From Trichoplusia ni (lineage: Eukaryota > Arthropoda > Insecta > Lepidoptera > Noctuidae): a DNA stretch of 64,000 bases. The stretch lies in contig NC_039495.1 in NCBI RefSeq assembly GCF_003590095.1, positions 2,589,589 to 2,653,588 on the forward strand, read 5' to 3'. The notes under the pieces are model-generated. The model searched no databases, was not told the DNA's origin, and saw nothing but the letters and a program-made list of their open reading frames with translations. Below, in pieces: positions 23,932 through 34,160 of the stretch (its first letter is position 1; every line of letters begins with the position of its first letter). The position numbers and the translations under genes are program-made.

Positions 23932-23998
23932 AATAAAGTGCCTGATTAAAGGATTATTCTGATAGGATAAATTAAGTAAATTATTTTTACCTTTATTA
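23932..23998 (+). tRNA. trnI: tRNA-Ile, copy 2
   Basis: Same aataaag/ctttatt acceptor and GAT anticodon. Confidence 0.93.
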
Positions 23999-24064
23999 TA
24001 TTTTATAGAATTAAACTATATCTAATAATATCAAAAATTATTGTGCATCTTACACTAAAATATA
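23996..24064 (-). tRNA. trnQ: tRNA-Gln, copy 2
   Basis: Same TTG anticodon and tatattt/aaatata acceptor. The spacer to nad2 (24065-24123) is unchanged. Confidence 0.9.
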
Positions 24065-24123
24065 ATTTAATGAACTTAAAATTCTTCTTATAAATTTATT
24101 TATTATTTTAAATTTTTTTTATA

Positions 24124-25125
24124 ATTAATTCTAATAAAATATTTTTTTTATTTGTTTTATTTTTTAGTACATTAATTTCTATCTCTTCTAATTCATGATT
24201 TGGTTGTTGAATTGGCTTAGAAATTAATCTTCTTAGTTTTATCCCCCTCATTTCTAACTCTTCTAATTTACTTTCAACTGAAGCTTCTTTAAAATATTTC
24301 TTAGTTCAATCTATTGCTTCTATTAATTTTTTATTCACAATCTTAATAAAATTAATTTTAATAAAAAATTTTGAAATAAATTACTTTATTTCTATTATAA
24401 TAAATTCTTCTATATTAATAAAAATAGGATCGGTTCCTTTTCATTTCTGATTTCCGAATATTGTTGAAGGATTATCTTGATTTAATAATTTTATTTTAAT
24501 AACCTGACAAAAAATTACCCCTATAATTCTTTTATCTTATTATTTTAATAAAAATTTTATTATTAATATTATTATTTTAAATATTATTATTGGAGCTATT
24601 GGAGGTTTAAACCAAACTTCATTACGAAAAATTATAGCTTTTTCTTCTATTAATAATTTAGGATGAATATTAACATCTATTATAATTAGAGAAAATTTAT
24701 GAATATTTTATTTAATATTATATTCTTTTTTAATTAGTATTATATGTTTTTTATTTAATATTCTAAATATATTTTTTATTAATCAATTATTTATTAATAA
24801 TATAAATTTTTTTATTAAAATTAATTTATTAATTAATTTTTTATCTCTAGGGGGATTACCTCCATTCATTGGATTTTTTCCTAAATGAATTATTATTAAC
24901 TTTTTAATTAATAATAATATATATTTAATAACTTTTATTTTTATTTTAATAAGTTTAATTATATTATTTTTTTATATTCGAATTATTTATTCTTCTTTTA
25001 TATTTAATTATTTAAAAATAAAATGATTTAAAATTTTTATTAAAAATAGATATTTTTCAATAATTAATTTTTTTTCTTTTATTTCTTTATCGGGAATAAT
25101 TTTAAGAACTTTTTTTTTTTATTAA
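24124..25125 (+). CDS. nad2: NADH dehydrogenase subunit 2, copy 2
   Basis: Intact 333-codon frame with TAA overlapping trnW. Confidence 0.95.
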
Positions 25126-25190
25126 GGTTTTAAGTTAAAATAAACTAATAATCTTCAAAATTATTTATAAAGAAATTTCTTTAAGCCTTA
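25124..25190 (+). tRNA. trnW: tRNA-Trp, copy 2
   Basis: Same TCA anticodon and overlap with trnC. Confidence 0.91.
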
Positions 25191-25248
25191 ATAGAATTTT
25201 CTATTCCTTGAAATTTGCAATTTCATATCATTCTTGAATATAAAACTT
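25182..25248 (-). tRNA. trnC: tRNA-Cys, copy 2
   Basis: Same tgaaa/tttca anticodon stem, GCA. Confidence 0.88.
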
Positions 25249-25313
25249 TAATAAAAGAGAATATTCTCGTAAATAAATTTACAATTTATCGCTTAAATCT
25301 CAGCCATTTTATT
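25249..25313 (-). tRNA. trnY: tRNA-Tyr, copy 2
   Basis: Same aataaaa/ttttatt acceptor, GTA. Confidence 0.9.
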
Positions 25314-25320
25314 TTATAAG

Positions 25321-26221
25321 CGAAAATGACTTTACTCAACAAATCATAAAGATATTGGAACTTTATATTTTATTTTTGGAATTTGAGCTGGAATAGTAGG
25401 AACATCATTAAGATTACTAATTCGAGCTGAATTAGGTACCCCTGGATCTTTAATTGGAGATGATCAAATTTATAATACTATTGTAACCGCTCATGCATTT
25501 ATTATAATTTTTTTTATAGTAATACCTATTATAATTGGAGGATTTGGAAATTGATTAGTACCCCTTATATTAGGAGCTCCTGATATAGCTTTTCCTCGAA
25601 TAAATAATATAAGTTTTTGACTTCTTCCCCCATCACTAACTTTATTAATTTCTAGAAGAATTGTAGAAAATGGAGCAGGAACTGGTTGAACAGTTTACCC
25701 CCCTCTTTCATCTAATATTGCCCATGGAGGAAGTTCTGTAGATTTAGCTATCTTTTCATTACATTTAGCTGGAATTTCTTCAATTTTAGGGGCAATTAAT
25801 TTTATTACTACAATTATTAATATACGATTAAATAATTTATCTTTTGATCAAATACCTTTATTTATTTGAGCTGTAGGTATTACAGCTTTTCTTTTATTAT
25901 TATCTCTACCTGTTTTAGCTGGGGCAATTACTATACTTTTAACTGATCGTAATTTAAATACTTCTTTTTTTGATCCTGCAGGAGGAGGAGATCCTATTTT
26001 ATATCAACATTTATTTTGATTTTTTGGTCACCCTGAAGTTTATATTTTAATTTTACCAGGATTTGGGATAATTTCCCATATTATTTCCCAAGAAAGAGGA
26101 AAAAAAGAAACATTTGGATGTTTAGGAATAATTTATGCAATATTAGCAATTGGATTATTAGGATTTATTGTTTGAGCTCATCATATATTTACTGTAGGAA
26201 TAGATATTGATACACGAGCTT
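25321..26221 (+). pseudogene. cox1: cox1, 3'-truncated at the mitochondrial-nuclear junction
   Basis: CGA start and frame as in the intact copy for 300 codons, ending in ...MDIDTRA. It keeps HPEVY and the AHH copper ligands. It loses the K-channel residues and the HFHYVLS segment with the heme ligands, so no functional oxidase could be made. The frame runs into unrelated sequence (about 18 foreign codons before a TGA). The cut is clean, with no homology to the continuing cox1 beyond the shared gctt. Confidence 0.95.
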
Positions 26222-26222
26222 T
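26221..26222. other. Mitochondrial-nuclear junction
   Basis: Copy 1 continues gacacgagctt with attttacttc. Copy 2 continues with tgatatatattgatatacc. Base 26221 is the last that fits mitochondrial cox1. To its right the composition changes at once and retrotransposon sequence follows within tens of bases. Confidence 0.95.
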
Positions 26223-26247
26223 GATATATATTGATATACCAAAAAGA

Positions 26248-26787
26248 TGTAGCAACTCGCACCAGCCGAAATGAAATTGTGATGCGGATGCCACTCTGGG
26301 GAGACCAGGAGGTGGTCTTACGATAAAAAAAAATACGTTAATTATTTGTTGTTCTGCGAGATCCTAGACAGGCTACAGTAAAGATACAATGCACGCACGT
26401 ACCTCGTGAATCCTGGGCTGCGACCTGCACTAGTCGTTGAGCTTCCACTCCGTTGGTGATCCTGAGATGATGAAGGCTACTGGCTGATGATTTCACACGG
26501 TTTTAATAGGAGGTATAATCGGTTTTCGGTTTTAGTTGAGCCGCGATATCGTACCGTGCCGCGCGCGCGCTTCCTTTTTTGAAAACTGACGCTAGGAGGC
26601 GTTGGCGACTCTAACGAACTTCGCGCGAGTCATGCCGTCGAATTTGATTGGTTTGGTGCGTACATGAACAACCAACAGATTGGCGTTTCGATACTGCTGC
26701 CGCAGGATAGCAGAACAACGATAAAAAAAGAAACTAAATTGGTCTGATTAAATTACGTTTTGTTTTTTCTTTTATGGAAACGAAACA
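26248..26787 (-). mobile_element. Candidate BEL/Pao LTR (3' LTR)
   Basis: On the minus strand a 540-bp block starts TGTTTCG at 26787, immediately after a polypurine tract, and ends GTTGCTACA at 26248. TGT...ACA ends are usual for BEL LTRs. It lies just downstream of the pol stop, where a 3' LTR should be. No second LTR is in the window, so the exact end cannot be proved by comparison. The 26 bp between it and the mitochondrial junction (26222-26247) are AT-rich and of unknown origin. Confidence 0.6.
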
Positions 26788-26798
26788 TCCCGCCCACC
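26788..26798 (-). other. Polypurine tract of the BEL element
   Basis: The minus strand reads GGTGGGCGGGA directly before TGTTTCG. This is the expected plus-strand priming site next to a 3' LTR. Confidence 0.6.
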
Positions 26799-26939
26799 AA
26801 AATGCCTATGGTATTTTCTGGTTAAAAGACAAAAAATTAGTTGACGAAAGGTTGAATACTAAAACTAAAGAGAATTAAATAAAGAATTAAATAAAATTTT
26901 GGATAAGGGTTGAAAGTTCGGTTAATATGATTAGAACAG

Positions 26940-28130
26940 CTAAGCAGAGTCCTCTATAGGCAAGGGACACAGTTTAACTAAAGGTCGATTTATAATTTGT
27001 TTGTCAGCATTTTGAACCAATGCACTCCGAGCTATCCCATCAGCACCCACCTGGAGGTTTACAACTCGTGCAAGTTTCCAATGCAATGGTGCACGATTAT
27101 CGTCCTTAATGATTACCATAGAACCTATCTGTAACGGTTTAGAGTGTTTCGTCCATTTGGCTCGTTGCGTTAAAGAATTTAAGTATTCTGATTTCCATCT
27201 GGACCAAAAACTCTGTTGAAAAGATTGGAGCAGCTGCCATCGGTGAAGCCGATTTAGGTTTACGTTAGAAAGATCTTCATCGGGAACGGCTGTCAAAGGT
27301 TCTAAAGTAAGAAAATGACCCGGAGTGAGACACGTCAGGTCGTTTGGATCGGAACTAATAGGGCAAAGTGGCCTTGAGTTTAAGATGGCTTCTATTTGAA
27401 CAAAAAGAGTGGTTAGTTCCTCAAAAGTCAAAACCTGATCACCCACAACCCGAAGCAAATGAGATTTTGCGGCTTTAATCTGAATCTCCCAGACGCCGCC
27501 AAAGTGCGGTGCGCCGGGAGGGTTGAACTTAAACTCGATTTTTTCTGTATTCGTTGCCTGTTCCATTAAAATTGAGAGCTGGTTTTTTGCACCAACAAAA
27601 TTAGTGCCACAATCCGCGTGAATTACGTTGCACCGACCGCGTCTTCCTACAAATCGGCGCAAAGCAGCAATAAACCCTTCAGTTGTTAACGTCGATACGA
27701 CTTCTAAATGCACCGCCTTGGTCGCCAGGCAAACAAACAAGCACAAATACGCCTTATCCATTTTCGCGCCTCTATGTGAACCGAGTTTAATACGGAACGG
27801 CCCGCCTAGATCGACACCGACCACGGAAAATGGTTTAACTTGATTGACGCGATAAGAGGGAAGATCGCTCATAAAAGGTTGTAATGGCTGAGGATTTGTT
27901 CGAAAACATTGAATACACTTGGACAAGTGGCGACGAATAACGCGTTTTGCAGCTATGATCCAGAATTGTTGAAGTAGTAGAAAATGTGTAGTGTTAATAC
28001 CTGGGTGTAAATAACTGCGATGAATAAAGTCGATGACCAAGTAAGTAAAAGGATGGTTAGAAGGTAAGAAGGCGGGGTGCTTTTGCTCATATTCGAGACC
28101 TGATCGCGAAATCCTACCGCCCACAAATTT
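26940..28130 (-). mobile_element. BEL/Pao retrotransposon pol fragment: integrase + DUF5641, 5'-truncated
   Basis: An open frame of about 394 residues running to a TAG at 26942-26940. The start is GTG at 28124, two codons after a stop, and the family VGGR motif begins exactly there, so this is a truncated pol and not a true start. Residues 35-73 form the integrase zinc finger (H35, H40, C70, C73). The catalytic core is D105, D171, E213 (41 residues between D and E), with HADCGTNFVGA and PGAPHFGGVWE. A DUF5641 C-terminal domain lies at about 291-386. The integrase segment has no internal stop. Reverse transcriptase, protease and gag are absent upstream; nothing coding continues beyond 28130. 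Confidence 0.93.
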
Positions 28131-30510
28131 TTAATGCCTTACTGCGGGAATCAAGTCTATTAAAAAAAAACTTATACATATAAGTAAACTAGAATTAAAA
28201 TGCGACTTTGCTAGTCGCTCTATTATTTTGGATTTTTGGAATGTACGACACGTATTCATAATTATATTTACAGCCTAAATGAAACTACGTAAATACATAT
28301 GACGTATATACCTACGTTTAGCAAGAATGACGTCTACCATTGTTCTATAAAACCGGAGTTTCCAACTGTAACGACTTACTCATATTTAATAGCGATTGGA
28401 AGATCTTGATATTGCTGATGTTTTACCTGAAAACAAAAAACGGATTCGTTAGTAAAACAATTTACTTTAATGAAGTAAATACTAAGTGGTTTCAGTGATT
28501 CCCACTTAAAATTTTAAGCAACCTAAAACGTTTTAATTGTTAAAATTAAAGGAAGGTCGTAACATAATCGTAGAAGTGTAGATCAAAGTTCTGAATATTT
28601 TCTCCTCTTTTTATTTTAAATAAACATCGTAAATCTGTAACATTACTAGTCTAGAGACTTGAAACAAAGTAAGCCCTAAATTACTAAGTAAAGAAAATGT
28701 TTTGTTTGAAAACATAAATTAATGAATTAAAATCAGTACCACAAGAAGCTTTTTTTTCCAAAATGATCGACGATGTAAACCCGGGTAACATCATATCTTT
28801 GAGCAAAATTCTTCAAGCGTTAAGCAAAATTAAAAAAGGGGCAGACGAACGGTTAAACGTACAAACATTAAAACCTTTAGGTAAGGAATCCTAAAGACCA
28901 TTACAACTATCGTGAACCGTAACCTTTATCAATTCACAGATTCCACATAACCTTTACCCAGACATAAAATCATGAAAAATCCACTATAATTACATAACAC
29001 GTTTGCATTTAACATCAATAATAATGAATAACTTTACAAAAGCGGAACTGTAAGAACAAAGACTTGTCCTTGTGGAAACAAAGAATTGTTATAATTAAAC
29101 TGCGTTGCTAATACTCGTAAATGTGGGTCTTGAGTTGGAGAAGGAAGACTGACTGTCTAACAGAGGGAGAGTAAAAAGTTTATATTGGTTATAGAATATG
29201 GACAAAAGACGTAACGTATGCAAGCTTTATTAAGGTAGATTTCCAGTCAGAAAGCTCTTGCTAATGTTAAAGCTTATAGTAATTGAAATAATAATAATGT
29301 CTTCTTTAAAATTATCCATGTCTAGGCTGTTTGCTAGCCTTATATTGGTTTTGTATTCGACTAAAAACTGCATTTTGTATAAAACCTAAGAGACTTGTGG
29401 CTTTTAATATAAATGTTTAAAAGACCTGCGAAGTTAAATTAATTGAAAATAGATATTCCTTAAATCCCTTCGACAATTGCTGATAGAAAAAGAATTTAAA
29501 ACAATGCAGTACCTATACTTAAAAAGACAGTGGTATTAACATCTTATATTTACTAACATATTGCTTTCAGCGTAAAATACTTAATAAGGAGCGCTATTGA
29601 GATCGTTGTTTCGAAACAAAGAAAATACGTGACGAGATTATCGTACACTCTATCTTGATGAGTTTTAGTTGTAATCCGTGATACACGTGCCTAAACTACA
29701 TGACTCTAATCAAGTTTTTTCAAGGCTTCAAAACTGAATTTTATACATCACTAGTTTTAAAAGCAATGTCTGAAAGCTTGTGAAACATGTTCGACAAAAT
29801 TCTCTAAGAAAGCACGTTTAAAACTAGACCTATTTGGCCAAGATCGGTTAATTTGTTTAACCTTCTTTAATTAAACAAACAGAAACTTAACAATTAACCC
29901 TACAGTACTCAGTACTTAATCCAAAACTTTTACAAAGATTACAGCATCCAGTACCATCTAGTCACGATCTGTAACTGTTCGTTGTAATCAGGAGTCGTGC
30001 TGGGAATAAGCTTATCTGACAATCGTTGCGTTAACCGCCAGTCTAACAGAAAACTGTTATTTCATTTGGGAGATGGCAAAAACGCGCTTTTGTAACCTCT
30101 TATGTCATTGTTCATAGTGTCCTAGATCTTTGAGATGTAACTCTTTGGACCATGTTTTATCTTAATACAAAGATTTATCTGGTAATTTGAACTGGTTTTG
30201 AGTGATGTTATCGATGTAATCTTTTTTGCCATGTTTGCTGTAAAATTGCGTGATTAAATACCCGAAATATTTCAGTAGGTATATGAATGCATTTGACTAA
30301 ATCATTGAGTGTCATATGAGATATAAATATATTATAGCATTACGATTATGCAGTAGCATATTACGAATTAATTTCCCGTTTTCTTAATGGCATTATAAAA
30401 GACTAGACTTAAAGTTATAAAGCTAGGTATTTCTAAAGCTAGTTGGAAGTCAGGATGATATTAATATTTTATAAGACATAATCGAGAAACAAGCATTAAA
30501 TATACACAGG
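28131..30510. other. Nuclear non-coding DNA, no gene recognised
   Basis: AT-rich sequence without a long open frame, recognisable exon or repeat family seen elsewhere in the window. Confidence 0.6.
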
Positions 30511-30515
30511 GAAGG

Positions 30516-30640
30516 AGTTGAGATCCAAGACACCTATTAGGCCCGATGCCTGCCGGGCCAGCGGGATTGTCCGAAAATGTAACCGAGGTACAAAAAGGGC
30601 AAAGGAAAGAACATTGGTATGCTTAGTCAGCAAAGACATA
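30516..30640 (+). repeat. Dispersed repeat fragment, family D
   Basis: It contains ttaggcccgatgcctgccgg followed by cagcgggattgtccgaaaatg. A matching but diverged block (attagggctc, gcctgccgaggcaacggattgtctgaaa) recurs near 44345. The same layout in two places marks a dispersed repeat and explains the short open frame here. Confidence 0.6.
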
Positions 30641-32345
30641 CACTCCCACTTAACACAAACAAAAGAAAATTTTAAAAAGGAAAGAGTCTCTGAAATACCC
30701 CCAGTCTACTTTAACGAAGTTTTCTTCTAACAGTGTAGCTTTGATAAGCAGTCTGCGTCATTTCATATCAGCCACGTGTTACATTCGTCCCACGTATCTC
30801 AATCATTAGGCGGTGATCGATATCCTTATCAGAAAGCAAACTGAACAATACGCCTCGATGCATACTAACGAACCATTGTATGGCTGGGAACTCGCATCTG
30901 GGGAACTTATGTAGCCCAGGTCTTGGAAATTAAATGAAAATGAAGTGCATCGTGGAAAAAAGCGATTTGTAAGTTTTGGATCCATTATGGAACCAGCCGA
31001 TTCAAATAAAAATTACTGAGCCAAACTTGATGACATTTTTATGGGACCACATGACAGCCTTTCACATGATAAAGGAATCAACTAAATCGGTCATCCAGTC
31101 CGAAGTTCTAAGGTAACAAATAAAGAAAAAATATACATACTGGCGAATTGAAAACCTTTTTAAAGTCTGTAGAAAATGTATTATAACCATTTTCTCAAAT
31201 CAGAGCAAAGGATTAAAATGTATAGTAAAGAAATAAATAGATATAGATAGAGAATAGAGATTAAACAATTTTAAATAAACAGATTTGCTAATTGCACGAG
31301 TTTTCAATTGCATTTTTCATCACGTTCAATACACCCAAATCAGAACGCAACAGCCATGAACTGTAACTCATTAATTTGTTATTATTTATAATTCTTTTGT
31401 AGTAACTCTGCACTCGGTCGAAGGATATGAGCTCATATTGTTTTGCAAAGGTTACGGGCCTGTCAATATTTACAAATTACTCCAATGTTTGGGACAAACA
31501 TCGGTAGCTTGGTTTAATTACAAACTTACGAACTGAACTGTTATTACAAGAGTATCAACGTTTTTTAAAACAATTATTTTATATTATAAATATGGCTTTT
31601 GTTCGTGTAAATAAACAAGTTTGTCCAAGGAAGTTCTAGTATATTGAATTCTGAATAATAAAATGATTTTCCATGTTTTGATTAGCTGACGAGAATTATT
31701 TTGAAAAGCACCACATCTTTTACGAGAATTGAGGCTCTGTATTTTGTGTATGTAGTATTGGAAACTCATAAGTGATAAGTCTTTGCTGCAAGGCACGTAG
31801 AATAGACGACCCTAAAGAATCGCAGTACCTAACAAGAAAATGCAAACTTTTTTTTTATGTAAGATAATTATACGTACTTTCCTTGTTTGTTAACCTATTT
31901 AAAAGGAAAAGATTAAATGATGCCGCCATTTCTAAAGTAATCTCTACCAAATATGGACAACAAAAATTTAAAGGTAAGTGATATTATAGCAAATGCCGGA
32001 AAGATGAGATAACCAGTAAGGTTGAGTAAAGTGAAGGGCTTGACGCAAAAAGAGCAAATCAAAAGACGCCAGTAAGTCTTCGGTGGCATATCAAATTCCA
32101 AAAGCATCTCGTTCGTTTTATATTATCAGGTAATATTCATGGTGTTATTAAGAGTGTTAAAGTAATTTTTGTTTTGTTTAGGTTGATTGCGGGAACTTAA
32201 AATACTTTAAGGGAGTATCCATAATCCGAATGAATATCAGTGTAAGCCTCAGTATTTATACGCTTTTTAAAATATGCTAATTTTGCAACATTTTGAGTTC
32301 ATATTAATTTTCTTTTTGATTAACGTGATAATATATATAATTTAA
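30641..32345. other. Nuclear non-coding DNA, no gene recognised
   Basis: No convincing coding sequence. A short GATA-like run (tagatatagatagagaataga) lies near 31240. Confidence 0.55.
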
Positions 32346-32621
32346 CTAGCTGTTGCCCGCGACTTCGACCGCGTGGTTAGAACATGTAAGCTAGGAATTT
32401 TTAAACGGAAGCCCTCGAAGATGAATAATTTTCCCTGCTTTTCCACATTTTCCATTGTATCTTGGCTCCTTTTAGTCACAGCGGCATAGTATATAGCCTA
32501 AAACCTTTCTCGGTGAATGTTCTATTCAACACAAAAAGATTTTTTCAATTTAAACCAGTAGTTCCTTCCATTAGCGCGTTCAAACAAACAAACTCTTCAG
32601 CTTTATATATTTAGTATAGAT
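32346..32621 (+). repeat. Family A retroposon-like repeat, copy 1
   Basis: Starts ctagctgttgcccgcgactt. It contains cattttccattgtatc and ctattcaacacaaaaagatt, then gcgcgttcaaacaaacaaac, and ends ttatatatttagtatagat. The same ordered blocks recur at 40701, 45541, 47353, 47607, 50854 and 54951, on both strands. A fixed 3' end with a GATA-type tail points to a non-LTR retroposon or SINE. The family name is not known to me. Confidence 0.85.
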
Positions 32622-32850
32622 TTAGAAGTATAGATTTCTTACATTATGATAACTTCACGAGGATATCTATACTTTAACCATGCAAGGTACAATTCACAGA
32701 ATAGTCCAAGGAAACTTAAGCTTTGGTCTGGTGATCATGACGCACAACGCTGCGGTATGCGCCGCAACGCAGCGTCACGACGCAGCATTTAGCGTCCCTG
32801 CGGAGAGGTGGTCAGTTGATTTTGCCGCAGCTACCAAGGTAGACGTGAAC

Positions 32851-32960
32851 ATGAACAACTTTTCTGTAATTTGTGCTTTGCTTGAAGAGGAGGAAGAAGA
32901 AGAATTTTTACTGCTTCTGAATAGACAAAGAAAATCTCCGAGGAACATGTTTTTACAACG
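32851..32960 (+). pseudogene. Harbinger transposase, N-terminal remnant
   Basis: The plus frame from ATG at 32851 reads MNNFSVICALLEEEEEEEF then LLLLNRQRKSPR and FLQRRSEE. The acidic run followed by hydrophobic and basic residues is the N-terminal pattern of insect Harbinger transposases. The DDE nuclease domain is absent because of the internal deletion. Confidence 0.7.
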
Positions 32961-32975
32961 GAGGAGTGAAGAAAA

Positions 32976-33092
32976 TATCTCCCTCCAGCAATTTTCTTTC
33001 ACTATCAAACTTTTATGTTTTTTGTCTTTATTTTTATATAAAGAAGGATAGTTGCGAACTAATTCTATCAAATCGTCTTCGAAAAAATCCAT
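32976..33092 (-). pseudogene. Harbinger MADF/Myb-like accessory protein, N-terminal remnant
   Basis: The minus frame from ATG at 33092 reads MDFFEDDLIELVRNYPSLY, then DKKHKSLIVKENCWREI, the first half of a MADF DNA-binding domain. In PIF/Harbinger elements such a protein accompanies the transposase. After WREI the frame passes into antisense transposase sequence, so the domain is cut after about 39 residues. Confidence 0.8.
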
Positions 33093-33328
33093 TTTGACTC
33101 AGTGACGCACACCCGTGACGCACACCGCACGCCGCGGCGTTGAACCGAGAATGACGCCGCGCTGTGCGGCACTACATCTCCCCACTTCACTGCGCTTGCC
33201 CCTCGCCGCTGACGCATACTGCGACGGAACAAGAGAACATTTTCGACGTTTTTAATATGATTGAGTGTCCGGCAACGCATACCGCATACCGCAGCGTTGT
33301 GCGTTATGATCACCAGACCAAAGCTTTA

Positions 33329-33964
33329 TACTGGCCGGATAAGAAAGCCCGGGCTGTATGGGCGTAATGCCAGTTTCTAGATAAACGCTTCATTAACTGC
33401 ATTTTAAAAGTAAAACGATTCAACGAAAGCTTCGGAACTAATTGACGTTTCTTTGTAGTGTAGTTATGTGGAAGTATCCGTTAGGTTTATAGGTAATGAC
33501 TTTCGAAAAAGGTAATAACCTCTTTTGATTAGACCTAATTTCGGAAAATAGGGATAATGGGTATAAAAATAAAAAATCTCATTAGTACCTCAGTTAGATA
33601 ACTGAAAAGTATGAGACACGTATTTTTTTCCTTTTTCAGAAAAACTAGAATTGACCAAGATTAACTGCTTAAAAGTTTAGGAGAGGGGGCTAATGACGTA
33701 ACGATATGGTAAAATTTATACTCAATCGTGACGTCACGCGTAAGTTTCATTCACTGTAATTTGGTCAATTTATGTTTGCTCGACAAATTTAAAAAAAATA
33801 CTTATCCATTATTATACAAATAACTACAAGACGGACACTGCAAAATTGTGATCATCCCTATTCTATGATGACAGTATATGTACATACATATATTGTCACA
33901 CTTCAGAGTAGAAGAATTTCTAATACTCATAAAATCAGCTTTGCTTAGTTAGAGACATTTGACT
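33329..33964. other. Nuclear non-coding DNA
   Basis: No gene or repeat recognised between the Harbinger copy and the next SINE. Confidence 0.5.
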
Positions 33965-34160
33965 ATACGGATAGCCGAGTGGTTGAGGTCATCACGGCAA
34001 ACCCACAGTACGCGCTGTGTCGCGGTTTCGATACCCGCGGAGGACAAGTTGTCTGTCTGTATTGTTCTGAGTCTGGGTGTCTTTTTGAATGTGATTGTAT
34101 GTTTGTGACACATGGATCGAAATTCCTTAGAGCGGGAGTCGTTTTTTTTTAAAGAAAGAG
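33965..34160 (+). mobile_element. tRNA-derived SINE, family B copy 1
   Basis: The head resembles a tRNA with pol III box A (tagccgagtggtt, 33972-33984) and box B (ggtttcgatacc, 34024-34035). The body has ctgagtctgggtgtcttttt and gtttgtgacacatggatcga. The same head-body order is found at 38856-39050. The right end is approximate. Confidence 0.8.

Larger units (their letters stand above)
15258..26221. other. Second, truncated head-to-tail mitogenome copy
   Basis: Every base compared matches copy 1 at a fixed offset of 15257, including control-region homopolymer and dinucleotide runs. The copy runs from inside nad5 to inside cox1 and stops at a sharp boundary with non-mitochondrial sequence. 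The piece from the cox1 break to the nad5 C-terminus (cox2 to trnF) is missing here. A tandem concatemer of this kind is either a nuclear mitochondrial insertion or an assembler walking round a circle more than once. Confidence 0.95.
32719..33325. mobile_element. Non-autonomous PIF/Harbinger DNA transposon (deletion derivative)
   Basis: Inverted ends of about 43 bp with one mismatch start agctttggtctggtgatcat and continue acgcacaacgctgcggtatg. TTA lies on both sides (32716-32718 and 33326-33328), the TWA-type target duplication of PIF/Harbinger. Inside are the starts of two genes read towards each other, a transposase N-terminus and a MADF-domain protein, joined by an internal deletion around 32940-32980. 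Total length is 607 bp; an autonomous element would be several kb. It cannot move without a transposase supplied from elsewhere. Confidence 0.85.

Noticed and set aside
26222..26247. Mitochondrial cob origin of the 26 bp beyond the junction (shares tattgatatacc with 3896-3907)
   Set aside because: Only 12 AT-rich bases match; expected by chance in such sequence.
27628..27843. 71-residue plus-strand frame
   Set aside because: Antisense shadow of the BEL integrase.
33068..33313. 81-residue minus-strand frame near the Harbinger right end
   Set aside because: Made of terminal inverted-repeat sequence; no domain pattern.
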